A stretch of 64,000 bases of DNA from positions 1,116,001 to 1,180,000 of the forward strand of contig NZ_CP027657.1 of assembly GCF_003008615.1 (NCBI RefSeq), read 5' to 3'. A model generated the notes under the pieces. It did not search any database and had not been told where the DNA came from. It saw only the letters and a list, made by a program, of their open reading frames with translations. The position numbers were made by a program, and so were the translations under genes. Positions 22,196 to 30,663 of the stretch are shown here, one piece after another. Origin of the DNA: Pseudomonas mendocina (GTDB lineage Bacteria > Pseudomonadota > Gammaproteobacteria > Pseudomonadales > Pseudomonadaceae). Position 1 is the first letter of the stretch. Each line of letters starts with the position of its first letter.

Positions 22196-22689
22196 CAGTG
22201 CTTGTGCTTGCCTGCGTCATGACCGGCAGCATGGTCATGTCCCGCCGGCGCATCTTTCTGCACCGCGACTTCGACTTCGACCTTGCCCGCTTTCTCGAAG
22301 TCGAGGGTCAGCGGGAAGCGCTCACCGTCCTTGGCCTGCTGCTTCAGGTTGAACAGCATGACGTGGTAACCCATGGGCTCGAACTTCACCTCTCTGCCGG
22401 CGGGGATGGCCACATCCTGCACCTGCTGCATTTTCATCACGCCCCCCGCGTGCACATGTTCGTGCAGCTCGGCCTTGCCAGCCACCGGGGTGCTGACACC
22501 CAGCAAGCGATCGGCTTCGCTGCCCTTGTTATGGATGACGAAATAAGCGGCAGCGGTCGGCGCCACCGGCGGCATCTCGCGCGACCAGGGATGGTCGATA
22601 TGCAGCTGGCCGGCCTCATACTCGTGGGCTTGAGCCAGCAGGGCCGGCAGCAACAGGGTCAGGCCAAGCAGGGTTTTCTTCAGACTCAT
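22195..22689 (-). CDS. Periplasmic copper chaperone PCu(A)C
   Basis: 164 residues from the ATG at 22689, preceded by a strong GGAGG ribosome site. A signal peptide (LLGLTLLLPALLAQAHE) is followed by the DUF461/PCu(A)C domain. The copper ligands fit the H-M-x-H-x-M type pattern: HEHVHAGGVMKMQQ and PMGYHVMLFNL. A His-rich tail (GHDHAAGHDAGKHKH) adds metal-binding potential. The family binds Cu(I) and delivers it to cytochrome oxidase assembly. Overlap with the DUF2946 gene and the neighbouring OprC-like receptor suggest a copper acquisition operon. Confidence 0.92.
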   Translation of the reverse strand: MSLKKTLLGLTLLLPALLAQAHEYEAGQLHIDHPWSREMPPVAPTAAAYFVIHNKGSEADRLLGVSTPVAGKAELHEHVHAGGVMKMQQVQDVAIPAGREVKFEPMGYHVMLFNLKQQAKDGERFPLTLDFEKAGKVEVEVAVQKDAPAGHDHAAGHDAGKHKH

Positions 22690-22798
22690 GGTGAACCTCC
22701 TGGTTGTGAAACATCTCGGTGTATAGCCATTGGCAGGTCGATACACCACGGAAAAGGGCAACTCGCAAATACTGCGTCCGATGGGCGCAATGAACCAC
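22690..22798 (-). promoter_or_regulatory. Promoter region of the pcuC-DUF2946-oprC unit
   Basis: 109 bases between the PepSY membrane protein gene stop and pcuC. It carries the pcuC ribosome site (GGAGGT) and must hold the promoter unless transcription reads through from the upstream receptor unit. No confident metal-regulator palindrome was identified. Confidence 0.4.
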
Positions 22799-24298
22799 TC
22801 AAGATTCCAGCATCTTTTGCACGACCTCCTTGCGTCGCCGGCTGCGCCCACGGCGCAGGCGGCGCCAGCCCAGCACCGTGCCACTGAGACAGATCACCAG
22901 GCCGCCAAGGCTGAAGGCGATGATCAGCGCTTCGCGCAACAGCGGACGCTCCAGCAGCGGCGGCCAGTCCCAGCTATGCAGCAGGTTGAACAGCCAGCGG
23001 CCGACGCGCTGGCGCTGGTCATGCCGCGCGACCATCTCGCCGCTGGCGGGGTCGAGGTAGACCCAGGTCTGCTCCGGGTCATCGAAGCGCACCCGCAGCA
23101 CCGGCAGCGGCCGGCTCTGAAAGCCGTACATGCTCTGCGCATCGCGGGCGTAGTAGTAAGCATCGAAGCGCTCCAGCCAGTCGCTTTGCAGCGCTGCATC
23201 CGGCGCCATGAGGCGGGCCGTATCGAGCAACTGCTCACGAGGCAACTGACGCAGCACGGTCTCACCGTGCAGTAGACGGCTCGCGCCACTCGCGTCGCGC
23301 GCCACCAGATAGGTGCGGCCATCCAGGCGGCGCCATTCCAGCTCGACCACCTCCAGTTCCGTGCGCAACCGTTGCAGCGCATGACTGACCGAGAGCGACA
23401 CATCCGCCGCCCGCAGCGCGCCGCCTTGCATCAACGCGGTGTCGAGGCGTGAACGGCTGTCGGTGGTGCCCCAGGGCCGCATGGACATCAGGCCACTGAA
23501 GATCCACGCCACCAGTACGACGCCGAACAGCAGGCCGCCGACATGGTGCCAACGCAACCAGCCCCCCGAGTACGGGCTGCGGGAGCCGTTGCGATAGGGC
23601 CGGCGAAAACGCCAGCGCATCACGCCAACCACCATGCCCAGCAAGGCCATGGCCGTGCCCAGCAGGGACAGGCCGATCACCAGCACGCGCCAGCCATTGT
23701 CGAAGCCGAAACCACCACGCAGCGGATAGAGCCAGTGCAGCCAGGCGCCCAGCCAGTTCCAGCGCCGCTCCTGCTGGCTGGCGTCACGCACCACTTCGCC
23801 GGTTCTGCCGGATAGGTAGAGCCAGGTTCGCTCGGCATCGCCCAGCTCGACCAGATGCAACGGACGCTCGGCATCCAGTGCACGCGAGTGCGTCCAGACG
23901 TCCTCGTCGAACTGGCCGCGATAGCGCAGGGGCACGTCGCCGGCATATTGCCGGGCGCCAGCCAGCGCCCAGGTTTCGTCGGCACCTTCCAGTGGCTCAC
24001 CGCTGCGCGCATCGAGGGTCACCCGGCGCCCGTCGGCCAACTCCAACAGATAGAACGGCCGGCCGCCCAGGCTGCTCAGGCGCAGCCGCTGCAACGGCAG
24101 CTGCGCCCACTGCGCCGGCACCTCGGCGCAACAGGTTGCGGGCAGCGCCGGCAGATGCCCGAGGCGTTCGCTGCTGGTCAGCTTGGGGTAACCGACATAG
24201 AGCATCACCACCCCGGAGACGAACCACAGCGCCATCAGCAGGCACAGGCCAATGCCCAGCCAGCGATGCCAGAGATACAGCTGTCGTTTCAGCATCAT
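22799..24298 (-). CDS. PepSY-domain transmembrane protein
   Basis: 499 residues from the ATG at 24298; an in-frame GTG lies 12 bases upstream. It has an N-terminal membrane segment with WHRWLGIGLCLLMALWFVSG, periplasmic PepSY repeats, central helices, and a C-terminal membrane segment with a basic end (RRLRRGRSRRRKE). This PepSY_TM architecture is typical of inner-membrane reductases working with siderophore or metal receptors, such as the FpvG-like protein of pyoverdine iron release. Here it overlaps the end of the TonB receptor gene by one base pair of start/stop, so the two are cotranscribed. The substrate is unknown. Confidence 0.85.
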   Translation of the reverse strand: MMLKRQLYLWHRWLGIGLCLLMALWFVSGVVMLYVGYPKLTSSERLGHLPALPATCCAEVPAQWAQLPLQRLRLSSLGGRPFYLLELADGRRVTLDARSGEPLEGADETWALAGARQYAGDVPLRYRGQFDEDVWTHSRALDAERPLHLVELGDAERTWLYLSGRTGEVVRDASQQERRWNWLGAWLHWLYPLRGGFGFDNGWRVLVIGLSLLGTAMALLGMVVGVMRWRFRRPYRNGSRSPYSGGWLRWHHVGGLLFGVVLVAWIFSGLMSMRPWGTTDSRSRLDTALMQGGALRAADVSLSVSHALQRLRTELEVVELEWRRLDGRTYLVARDASGASRLLHGETVLRQLPREQLLDTARLMAPDAALQSDWLERFDAYYYARDAQSMYGFQSRPLPVLRVRFDDPEQTWVYLDPASGEMVARHDQRQRVGRWLFNLLHSWDWPPLLERPLLREALIIAFSLGGLVICLSGTVLGWRRLRRGRSRRRKEVVQKMLES

Positions 24299-26454
24299 CA
24301 GTAACGCCACTGCACAGCCACTTCCAGGCTGCGCGGCTCACCCAGGTAATACTGGGTGTTGCTCTGGTGGATGAAGCGGGCGTAGGTCTCGTCGGTGAGG
24401 TTGCGCAACCGCGCGCTGAGCTCGGTGTGGGCATCCAGATCGTGCTTGAGGAACAGCCCGTAGACCGTGTACGACGGTACCCACATGGTGTTGGCGGTGT
24501 TGGCGTAGACCGAGGAGACGTAACGCGCATCGGCACCCACCTGCCAGTCCGGCGCGACGTCGTAGGTCAGCCAGAGGTTGGCCAAGCGCTCGGGGATGTT
24601 CACCGGGTTCCTGCCCTTGCGCGAGACCGCCACACCGCCGACGTTTTCGTTGAACTCGTCGTACTCGGCGCGTACCCACGCGACGTTACCGGCGGCCAAC
24701 AACTGCGGAGTGACCTTGAACGAGGCCGCCAGTTCGACACCGGTGGAGGTCTGCTGCCCGGCTTGCTCGGTGGTATTGGGCGCAGAAGTCGACGGCACCG
24801 AGATGTTCTTGCGCACGATACGATAGGCCGCCGCCGTCGCCGAGCCGCGCCCATCGAGGAAGTCGAACTTGCTACCCACCTCGATCTGCCGGCCGGTACT
24901 CAGGTCAAAATCGGCAACCTGGGCGACCGAGGCGCTGGTCAGCGTGCCGCCGGGCGGCTCGGCCGAGGTGCTGTATTGGGTGTAGAGGCTGACGGCATCG
25001 GTGAGGTCATAAACCAGGCCGACGCGCCCGGTGAAGGCATCCCAACGGCGATCCAACTCCACGCGGGTCGCGTGCTCGACCACCTCGAAGTCGATGTGGT
25101 CGTAACGCAGCGCGGTGATCAGCGCCAGGCGCTCGGTCAGGCGGGTACGGTTCTCGACGAAGGCAGAAGAGGTATCGGTCCAGGTACTGCGGCCCTTGGT
25201 GCGCGGGGCATCCATGCCGGGGATGTCGAGAAACTCGCCTGGATCGAAACCGTTGGGGTCGACCGTGTCGAAGTTCGCCGAGATCGAAAGCGGGTAGTTG
25301 GTCTGCTGGTTACGGCTGTACTCCAGACCGAAGGCCCAATCGCTGGCCAGGCCGAACAGCTCGCCGGCGTGGGTCAGCTCGAAGCGGTCGCCATTGACCT
25401 CCTGATCATGCCGCTGCCGGTAGGCGGCAGAGCGTGTCACCAGGGTGTTGTCGGCGTTGTAGCGGTAGCGCTCGAGGTTGCGGTAATCGCGCTGGCCCTT
25501 GTAGTGATAGAAGGTGTTGCGCAGTTGGGTGGCGTCATCGAGACGGTAGTCGGTGATCGAACGCAACCAACGGGTGCGCTGCTCGTAACGGCCGTCCTCG
25601 ACGTTGTAGTTGTTGAAGCGGTTGTGCTTGTCGATACGCAGCTTGCCACTCAGTGGCTGCAACACGGGCGAGCCCCAGTACGGGCTATCTTCCTGCTCTT
25701 CCAGATACTCGATGGCCAGGGTGTGGGAAAGCTGGTCGTTGATGTCGCTGAGCAGGGAAAAGGCCAGGTTGCCCGCCCCGTTCTCCTGGCGATCGATGTA
25801 GCCGTTGGTGTGGGTACGGCTGTAATCCAGGCGCGCGTAATGCCGTGGCCCGTCGCCCTCGTTGAGCGCCTGATTGACGCCGATGGCGGTTTCCCAGGTG
25901 TCGTAGCGCGAGTAGCTGACACGCCCTTCCAGGCTGTCCCGGTCACGGCTGGCCAGCTTGGTGATGTAGTTCAGACTGCCACCGACCGCACCGCTGCCAT
26001 TGAGGAAGGAAGATGGCCCGCCAAGCAGTTCGACCCGCTCGTAGATCCAGGCGCCGACTGGGCGCGCCGAACCGCCGTACTGCAGGTTGATGCCATTGAA
26101 CAGTTGGCCGATCTGCGCGCCATTGAAGCCGCGATAGGCCACGTAGCCACCCCAGCCGGGTGGTGCCGAGGCGTTCACGCCAGGCAAGGCATTGGCGGCA
26201 TCCTGGAAGTTGCGCACGCCCAGACGCTCCATGGTCGCGCGGTCAGCCACGCTGACCGAGGCAGGGTTCTCACGAACGCTCAGATTGAGGCGCGAGCCGC
26301 TCTCGATGGTTTTATCCAGGTCGATGCCGGTGGCCTCGTCGGGCTTGGCGGCAACGGCGGATACGGTGCTGGCAGGCAGCGTCAGGGCGTCATCTTGCGC
26401 CCAGGCAAGGGAGGCGCTGCAAGCGAGCAGCGCCAGGATGGTCATGCGAAACAT
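24298..26454 (-). CDS. TonB-dependent siderophore-type receptor
   Basis: 718 residues from the ATG at 26454 with signal peptide (ILALLACSASLAWAQ). The plug domain has RENPASVSVADRATMERLG and a VELLGGPSSFLNGSGAVGG segment; the barrel ends SLEVAVQWRY. The overall pattern is that of TIGR01783-type siderophore receptors, though no secretin/FecA-like signalling extension is present. It is followed by a PepSY membrane protein and preceded by a small Cys-containing membrane protein, an arrangement repeated in pseudomonads. The ligand is not known; a metal chelate is likely, and copper cannot be excluded given the neighbours. Confidence 0.9.
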   Translation of the reverse strand: MFRMTILALLACSASLAWAQDDALTLPASTVSAVAAKPDEATGIDLDKTIESGSRLNLSVRENPASVSVADRATMERLGVRNFQDAANALPGVNASAPPGWGGYVAYRGFNGAQIGQLFNGINLQYGGSARPVGAWIYERVELLGGPSSFLNGSGAVGGSLNYITKLASRDRDSLEGRVSYSRYDTWETAIGVNQALNEGDGPRHYARLDYSRTHTNGYIDRQENGAGNLAFSLLSDINDQLSHTLAIEYLEEQEDSPYWGSPVLQPLSGKLRIDKHNRFNNYNVEDGRYEQRTRWLRSITDYRLDDATQLRNTFYHYKGQRDYRNLERYRYNADNTLVTRSAAYRQRHDQEVNGDRFELTHAGELFGLASDWAFGLEYSRNQQTNYPLSISANFDTVDPNGFDPGEFLDIPGMDAPRTKGRSTWTDTSSAFVENRTRLTERLALITALRYDHIDFEVVEHATRVELDRRWDAFTGRVGLVYDLTDAVSLYTQYSTSAEPPGGTLTSASVAQVADFDLSTGRQIEVGSKFDFLDGRGSATAAAYRIVRKNISVPSTSAPNTTEQAGQQTSTGVELAASFKVTPQLLAAGNVAWVRAEYDEFNENVGGVAVSRKGRNPVNIPERLANLWLTYDVAPDWQVGADARYVSSVYANTANTMWVPSYTVYGLFLKHDLDAHTELSARLRNLTDETYARFIHQSNTQYYLGEPRSLEVAVQWRY

Positions 26455-26527
26455 GTAAGGCTTCCAGGCTTTTTTTCGATAAGCCCGCACGTGACCTGGC
26501 GTCAAAGCCAGGTGGAACGGGCGACTT

Positions 26528-26923
26528 CTAGAGCGCAGGAAGCAGGAAGGGAGAAGCGCGGGGATTGGCGGGTGGCCAGCGATAGCGGGCAAGACGCGGG
26601 ATGTGCAGCGTGAACAGCGGGCGTACACGCTCGGCAGCGAGCAAACCGAGAAGGCCGAAGAACGCCGCCAGGATGATCGCGCTGAACAGGCTGGCCAGGG
26701 CGCAGTTGGAACCGGTGGCCGGGTTCGGCGCGACGATGCCGGAACCGTCGAGGTCAGCACCGGCGCCGAAGTTGCCCTCGAAGGAACAGTACTGTCCGTC
26801 CAGGCCGCTGAGCTGCATGCCGGCCATCTGCCCGTGGCTGATCGCACAGACAAACGCACTGAACAGGATGCTGAAGTACAGCAACCAGGCAGTCAGCGAG
26901 CGGTCTTGGCGGGCCAGTTTCAT
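26528..26923 (-). CDS. Small DUF2946-like membrane protein
   Basis: 131 residues with two or three hydrophobic segments (LLYFSILFSAFVCAI, LASLFSAIILAAFFGLLGLLAAE). Between them lies QYCSFEGNFGAG with two cysteines (the second in SNCAL), suggesting a DUF2946-type metal-associated protein. It is the first gene of the unit leading to the TonB receptor and PepSY protein. Function unknown; a role with the receptor is inferred from the conserved context only. Confidence 0.72.
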   Translation of the reverse strand: MKLARQDRSLTAWLLYFSILFSAFVCAISHGQMAGMQLSGLDGQYCSFEGNFGAGADLDGSGIVAPNPATGSNCALASLFSAIILAAFFGLLGLLAAERVRPLFTLHIPRLARYRWPPANPRASPFLLPAL

Positions 26924-26958
26924 GGGGCGCGACTCTAAACAGAGGATGGCGGCGCGAC

Positions 26959-26979
26959 ACTGCGGTACGTTGCCGCAGT
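26959..26979. promoter_or_regulatory. ACTGCGG/CCGCAGT inverted repeat upstream of the metal-receptor unit
   Basis: Perfect 7-base arms (26959-26965 and 26973-26979) around a 7-base centre, between the small membrane protein gene and the leftward LysR gene. It could be an operator for the receptor unit or a terminator hairpin for the LysR gene. No T run supports the latter. Confidence 0.4.
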
Positions 26980-27028
26980 CGTTCGATGCAGGAGTCTAGC
27001 AGAGGCTCAAGGCTTTACCGCATGGCGA

Positions 27029-27943
27029 CTAATGCCATGGCGCGGCATCCAGCAGGCGCTGGCAACGCTGTTGCACGAACTCACGCAGCAGGTGCACCGC
27101 CTTGCTCAATTGGGCACGGTGGGCGCACACCAGATACAGCGGCGTCGGCTCACCCGACCACTCGGGCAGCAGTACCTGAAGTCGACCCTCGCAGACATCG
27201 TCGGCGACATCCAGCCAGGACTTGTACACCACGCCCTGCCCGGCCACCGCCCAGCGACGGGTGACATCGGCATCATCACAGATCCGATCCCCCCGGACGC
27301 TCAAGGCAATTTCGCGCTTGCCATCGTGAAAGCGCCAGCGGTCGTGCACACGGCCATGCAACATGTAGAGCAGGCAATTGTGGCGGGTGAGATCGTCCAC
27401 GGTCTGCGGCGCCCCGTGCCGCGCGAGGTAAGCAGGCGAGGCGCAGAGCACCCGTCGATTGCTCTGCGCCACCGGCAGGGCCACCAGGCTGGAGTCCTCC
27501 GGAGCGCCGTAGCGCAGGGCGATGTCCACCGGCTCGCGAAACAGGTCGGCCACGCGGTCGGCCAACAGCAGGCGCAGTTGCAGTTGCGGATGCTCACTCT
27601 GGAATTCATCGAGCCAGGGCAGCAGCGTGTTGCGACCGAAATCCGAAGGCGCCGAAAGCTGCAAGGCACCGCGAATGCCTTCCTGACTGCCAACCAACTG
27701 CTGACGTCCCTCCTCCAGGCTCTGCAGCGCCAGGCGCGCGTGCACCAGATACAACTCGCCCTCGGGCGTCAGGCGCAGGCTGCGCGTCGAACGCGCCAGC
27801 AAGCGCACCTGCAGTTGCTGTTCCAGGCGCTTGAGTGCAGCGCTGGCCACGGCTGGTGAGACATCCAGCATCCGGGCGGCGGCGGAAAGACTGCCGGTTT
27901 CAGCGGTGCGTACGAAGAGCTGCAGGTCATCGAAACGCAGCAT
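27029..27943 (-). CDS. LysR-family transcriptional regulator
   Basis: 304 residues. The N-terminal winged helix (RFDDLQLFVRTAETGSLSAAARMLDVSPAVASAALKRLE) is followed by an effector-binding domain with the typical LDLRL-type segment and a PAYLARHG motif. It is divergent from a monooxygenase/quinone-oxidoreductase pair and very likely regulates them; a near-palindromic TGAAAG element lies in the shared promoter at 27951-27974. It resembles the CrgA/YafC-type group that controls oxidoreductase genes. The inducer is unknown. Confidence 0.93.
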   Translation of the reverse strand: MLRFDDLQLFVRTAETGSLSAAARMLDVSPAVASAALKRLEQQLQVRLLARSTRSLRLTPEGELYLVHARLALQSLEEGRQQLVGSQEGIRGALQLSAPSDFGRNTLLPWLDEFQSEHPQLQLRLLLADRVADLFREPVDIALRYGAPEDSSLVALPVAQSNRRVLCASPAYLARHGAPQTVDDLTRHNCLLYMLHGRVHDRWRFHDGKREIALSVRGDRICDDADVTRRWAVAGQGVVYKSWLDVADDVCEGRLQVLLPEWSGEPTPLYLVCAHRAQLSKAVHLLREFVQQRCQRLLDAAPWH

Positions 27944-27950
27944 GGCGAAC

Positions 27951-27974
27951 TCACTTTCAAAAAAATAGTGAAAG
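27951..27974. promoter_or_regulatory. Candidate LysR operator in divergent promoter
   Basis: CTTTCA (27954-27959) and TGAAAG (27969-27974) form a perfect inverted repeat, nested with TCACT/AGTGA (27951-27955 and 27967-27971), around an A run. It overlaps the start region of the LysR gene, as expected of an autoregulated LysR operator. Confidence 0.5.
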
Positions 27975-28048
27975 AGACTCTATATCCAGCTTCTTTTTCT
28001 TGCCATGCAAATAAACGAGCATGGATTCACCCCATGCAGGAGCCCGCC

Positions 28049-28342
28049 ATGAGCCACCCACTGACCCTGATCGCCACCATTACCGCCCTGCCCGGCCAGA
28101 GTGCTGCCGTGACAGAAGGCCTGCGCCGCCTGGTCACTGCCAGCCGCGCCGAACCCGGCTGCCTGCAATACGACTTGCACCAGCACCAGGCGCGTCCCGA
28201 GCAGTTCGTGATGATCGAGCAATGGCGCGATGCCCAGGCATTGAACGAACACCGCAACACATCGCACTTCCAGCACTTCACCCATGCTTTCGGTGAACGC
28301 GTGACCGGGATCGATCTGCTCCCGCTGCAACGCATCGCCTGA
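28049..28342 (+). CDS. Antibiotic biosynthesis monooxygenase (ABM)-fold protein
   Basis: 97 residues from an ATG preceded by CAGGAG. The ABM/YgiN dimeric alpha-beta barrel is visible: LTLIATITALPGQ, EPGCLQYDLHQ and QFVMIEQWRD, then HFQHF. Members oxidise quinols or act as heme/quinone-handling proteins. The next gene, 22 bp downstream, is a quinone-oxidoreductase-like enzyme, so a role in electrophile or quinone detoxification under the divergent LysR regulator is likely. Confidence 0.88.
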   Translation: MSHPLTLIATITALPGQSAAVTEGLRRLVTASRAEPGCLQYDLHQHQARPEQFVMIEQWRDAQALNEHRNTSHFQHFTHAFGERVTGIDLLPLQRIA

Positions 28343-28364
28343 CCGACTGACCAGGAGCCCCGCA

Positions 28365-29381
28365 ATGAAAGCCGTCGCCTATTACCAATCCCTGCCTGCC
28401 GACCACGCCGAAGCCCTGCAGGATCTACAACTGGCCGATCCGACACCGGGCCCGCACGATCTGCTGGTCATGGTGCGGGCTATTTCGGTGAACCCGGTCG
28501 ACACCAAGATCCGTCGTGGCGTCACCCCGGAGAACGGCGCCGCCAAGGTACTCGGCTGGGATGCGGCCGGCATCGTCAAGGCGGTAGGCAGCGAGGTCAG
28601 CCTGTTCAAACCGGGCGACAAGGTTTTCTACGCCGGCGCCATCGACCGCGCCGGTGCCAACAGCGAGCTACATCTGGTCGATGAACGCATCGTCGGCCAC
28701 ATGCCGAAGAGCCTGTCATTCGCCGAGGCCGCCGCACTGCCGTTGACCGCCATCACCGCCTGGGAGCTGCTGTTCGAGCGCCTGCAGATCGCCGAAGGCT
28801 CGCATGACCAGGGCCAGAGCCTGCTGATCGTCGGCGCTGCCGGCGGCGTCGGCTCGATCCTGACTCAGTTGGCACGCCGCCTGACCGGACTGACGGTGAT
28901 CGGTACCGCGTCGCGCCCGGAAACCCAGGCCTGGGTTCGCGAACTGGGTGCGCATCATGTGATCGATCACAACCAGCCGCTGAGCGAGGAGCTGGCACGT
29001 ATCGGTATCGGCCAGGTCACCCACGTCGCCAGCCTGACGCAGACCGACCAGCACTTCACGCAACTGGTCGAGGCCCTGCAACCGCAGGGGCGCCTGGCAC
29101 TGATCGACGACCCGGAACAACCGCTGGATATCATGCAACTCAAGCGCAAGAGCCTGTCGCTGCACTGGGAGCTGATGTTCACCCGCTCGCTGTACCAGAC
29201 CGCGGACATGATCGAGCAGCACCGCCTGCTGGATCGGGTATCGGGGCTGGTCGACAGCGGTGTACTGAAGACGACCCTGGGCGAGCATTTCGGCCGTATC
29301 GATGCCGCCAACCTGCGCCGCGCCCATGCGCTGCTGGAAAGCGGCAAGGCGAAAGGCAAGATCGTGCTCGAAGGTTTTTGA
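28365..29381 (+). CDS. Zinc-binding alcohol dehydrogenase family / quinone oxidoreductase
   Basis: 338 residues of the medium-chain dehydrogenase fold. SVNPVDTKIRRG near residue 42 and VLGWDAAGIV near residue 65 mark the catalytic domain, and LLIVGAAGGVGSILTQLAR near residue 155 is the NAD(P)H Rossmann motif. The structural zinc cysteines of true alcohol dehydrogenases are absent, so it belongs with the zinc-independent NADPH:quinone reductases. It forms an operon with the ABM gene. Confidence 0.92.
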   Translation: MKAVAYYQSLPADHAEALQDLQLADPTPGPHDLLVMVRAISVNPVDTKIRRGVTPENGAAKVLGWDAAGIVKAVGSEVSLFKPGDKVFYAGAIDRAGANSELHLVDERIVGHMPKSLSFAEAAALPLTAITAWELLFERLQIAEGSHDQGQSLLIVGAAGGVGSILTQLARRLTGLTVIGTASRPETQAWVRELGAHHVIDHNQPLSEELARIGIGQVTHVASLTQTDQHFTQLVEALQPQGRLALIDDPEQPLDIMQLKRKSLSLHWELMFTRSLYQTADMIEQHRLLDRVSGLVDSGVLKTTLGEHFGRIDAANLRRAHALLESGKAKGKIVLEGF

Positions 29382-29406
29382 GGCGCAATGGTGGGCTGCC
29401 CGAATG

Positions 29407-29426
29407 GGGTGGGCTGAAGCCCACCC
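29407..29426. repeat. GGGTGGGCT/AGCCCACCC inverted repeat
   Basis: GGGTGGGCT (29407-29415), GA, AGCCCACCC (29418-29426), followed by TACG. This palindrome, typical of the mendocina/oleovorans group, lies after the quinone-oxidoreductase gene and may terminate it. Confidence 0.7.
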
Positions 29427-29590
29427 TACGCCCGACCTGGTCACACGCTCTTCGCGGCATCGCTTATCGCAAAGCGTTCTTAACGCTGCCCACCCGTTTG
29501 ACCCACGTCAGAAAAAGATCATGCAAGCGGACTATCCTGACTTTCCCAACCAGCGCCGACAACTCGTCGCAGCTCAAGGAGGTGGTCAGC

Positions 29591-29773
29591 ATGAAGATTG
29601 TCGTCCAACCGCAAAAGCAAGGTGGCGAAAGCCTATGGCAAGTACGCCTGGATCAACATTGCGTAAGTTTCCGCAGTGAAGAAGAAGCCCGGCAATTCGT
29701 CGCCACACTGGAAGCGCGACTGCGAGCACCGCATCGCCTGCCGGAGCGAGCAGAACAACGACGCGCGAGCTGA
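29591..29773 (+). CDS. Small hypothetical protein
   Basis: 60 residues starting MKIVVQPQKQGGESLWQVRL and ending in a basic tail. The start is supported by a very strong ribosome site (AAGGAGGTGG) 5-6 bases upstream. Composition is that of a soluble alpha/beta protein with no signal peptide or membrane segment; SFRSEEEARQFVATLEARL looks helical. I do not recognise the family. It stands alone between an oxidoreductase operon and the ttgR gene, bounded on both sides by dispersed inverted repeats. Confidence 0.65.
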   Translation: MKIVVQPQKQGGESLWQVRLDQHCVSFRSEEEARQFVATLEARLRAPHRLPERAEQRRAS

Positions 29774-29796
29774 GGCCCAGCCTTTACAGCCACGTC

Positions 29797-29848
29797 GTAG
29801 GGTGCGCGGCGCTCACCGGAAGCCCCTGGTGCGCATAGCGCACCCTAC
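29797..29848. repeat. GTAGGGTGCGC inverted repeat overlapping the ttgR 3' end
   Basis: GTAGGGTGCGC (29797-29807) and GCGCACCCTAC (29838-29848) are perfect inverse copies separated by 30 bases. The right arm supplies the stop codon of the leftward ttgR gene. It likely forms the shared terminator region between converging genes. Confidence 0.7.
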
Positions 29849-30483
29849 TCCCTAGCCTGGCGCAACGCCGTGCTGCTGCGCAGCATGTCCAGTACGGCAT
29901 CGACCAAAGCTGGCGCCTGGGCGGCCAGATCGAAGTTGGGCACCAGCAGCCAGTTGGTTTCGATGCCCTCCATATAGGCATGCAGGCAGACAGCGGCGCG
30001 GGAGCAGTCGAGGTCGCTCGGTAGCTGCCCCTTGCTGACTGCATTGCCCAGCGCCTTGGCGATGCGCAGGTCGCAGTCGAGGCTAAGTTCCTGCATGCGT
30101 TCACGCAGGCCCAGCAGCTCGCCGGTGTATTCACATTTGTAACGCAGGATGTCGTGAATACGCCGACTCTGCGAATCCTGCGCCAGACGGGTCAGCGCCT
30201 TGACCAGCAATTCGCGCATGCAGCCGAGCGGATCCGGCTCATCCTCGCTCTCACTGGCACGCGCCAGTTCCTCCAGCGGCAGGCGCAGGCGATCGAGCAT
30301 GGCCTGAAACAGGTCTATCTTGTTCTCGAAGTGCCAGTAAATGGCACCACGGCTAACGCCGGCCTCCTTGGCCACCTCTGCCAGAGAGGCGCGGGAAACA
30401 CCCTGGGAATGAAACACCTGCTCGGCAGCATCGAGTATCTGCACGCGTGTTGCCTGGGCTTCCTCTTTGGTTCGTCTGGCCAT
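29845..30483 (-). CDS. ttgR: TetR-family repressor TtgR
   Basis: 212 residues. The N-terminal helix-turn-helix (SLAEVAKEAGVSRGAIYWHFENK) is of the AcrR/TtgR kind, and the segment ELARASESEDEPDPLGCM matches that of P. putida TtgR as I recall it. TtgR binds antibiotics, flavonoids and other aromatic effectors and releases the ttgABC operator. The gene is divergent from ttgABC with a 180-bp shared region carrying the operator. Its final codons overlap a dispersed repeat arm. Confidence 0.88.
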   Translation of the reverse strand: MARRTKEEAQATRVQILDAAEQVFHSQGVSRASLAEVAKEAGVSRGAIYWHFENKIDLFQAMLDRLRLPLEELARASESEDEPDPLGCMRELLVKALTRLAQDSQSRRIHDILRYKCEYTGELLGLRERMQELSLDCDLRIAKALGNAVSKGQLPSDLDCSRAAVCLHAYMEGIETNWLLVPNFDLAAQAPALVDAVLDMLRSSTALRQARE

Positions 30484-30556
30484 GTAGCCCCCGTATGCGC
30501 GTTGCCTGTAACCCTCCCGTAAGGGAGACGGGGCGAGAGTATGAGGGCAGTTTTAG

Positions 30557-30591
30557 GCATTTACAAACATTCACGTACGTAAGTATATTCG
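30557..30591. promoter_or_regulatory. TtgR operator in the ttgR-ttgA intergenic region
   Basis: TTTACAAACA (30560-30569) followed by ACGTAAGTATATTC (30577-30590) matches the TtgR-protected sequence of P. putida as I recall it (CAAACA, then GTAAGTATATT), with an imperfect dyad around ACGTACGT. It lies in the -10/-35 zone of both divergent promoters, so binding would block both. Confidence 0.75.
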
Positions 30592-30663
30592 GCCATCATT
30601 TTTTCCCCCTGCCTTAGTACCCTTCGCCCGTCGGGCTCAGATTCGATAAAACGAGGTTCTCAG

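Noticed and set aside
23878..26613. A 911-codon forward open frame opposite the second TonB receptor and PepSY gene
   Set aside because: Shadow of two well-supported reverse-strand genes. It spans the junction between them, which a real gene would not be expected to do.
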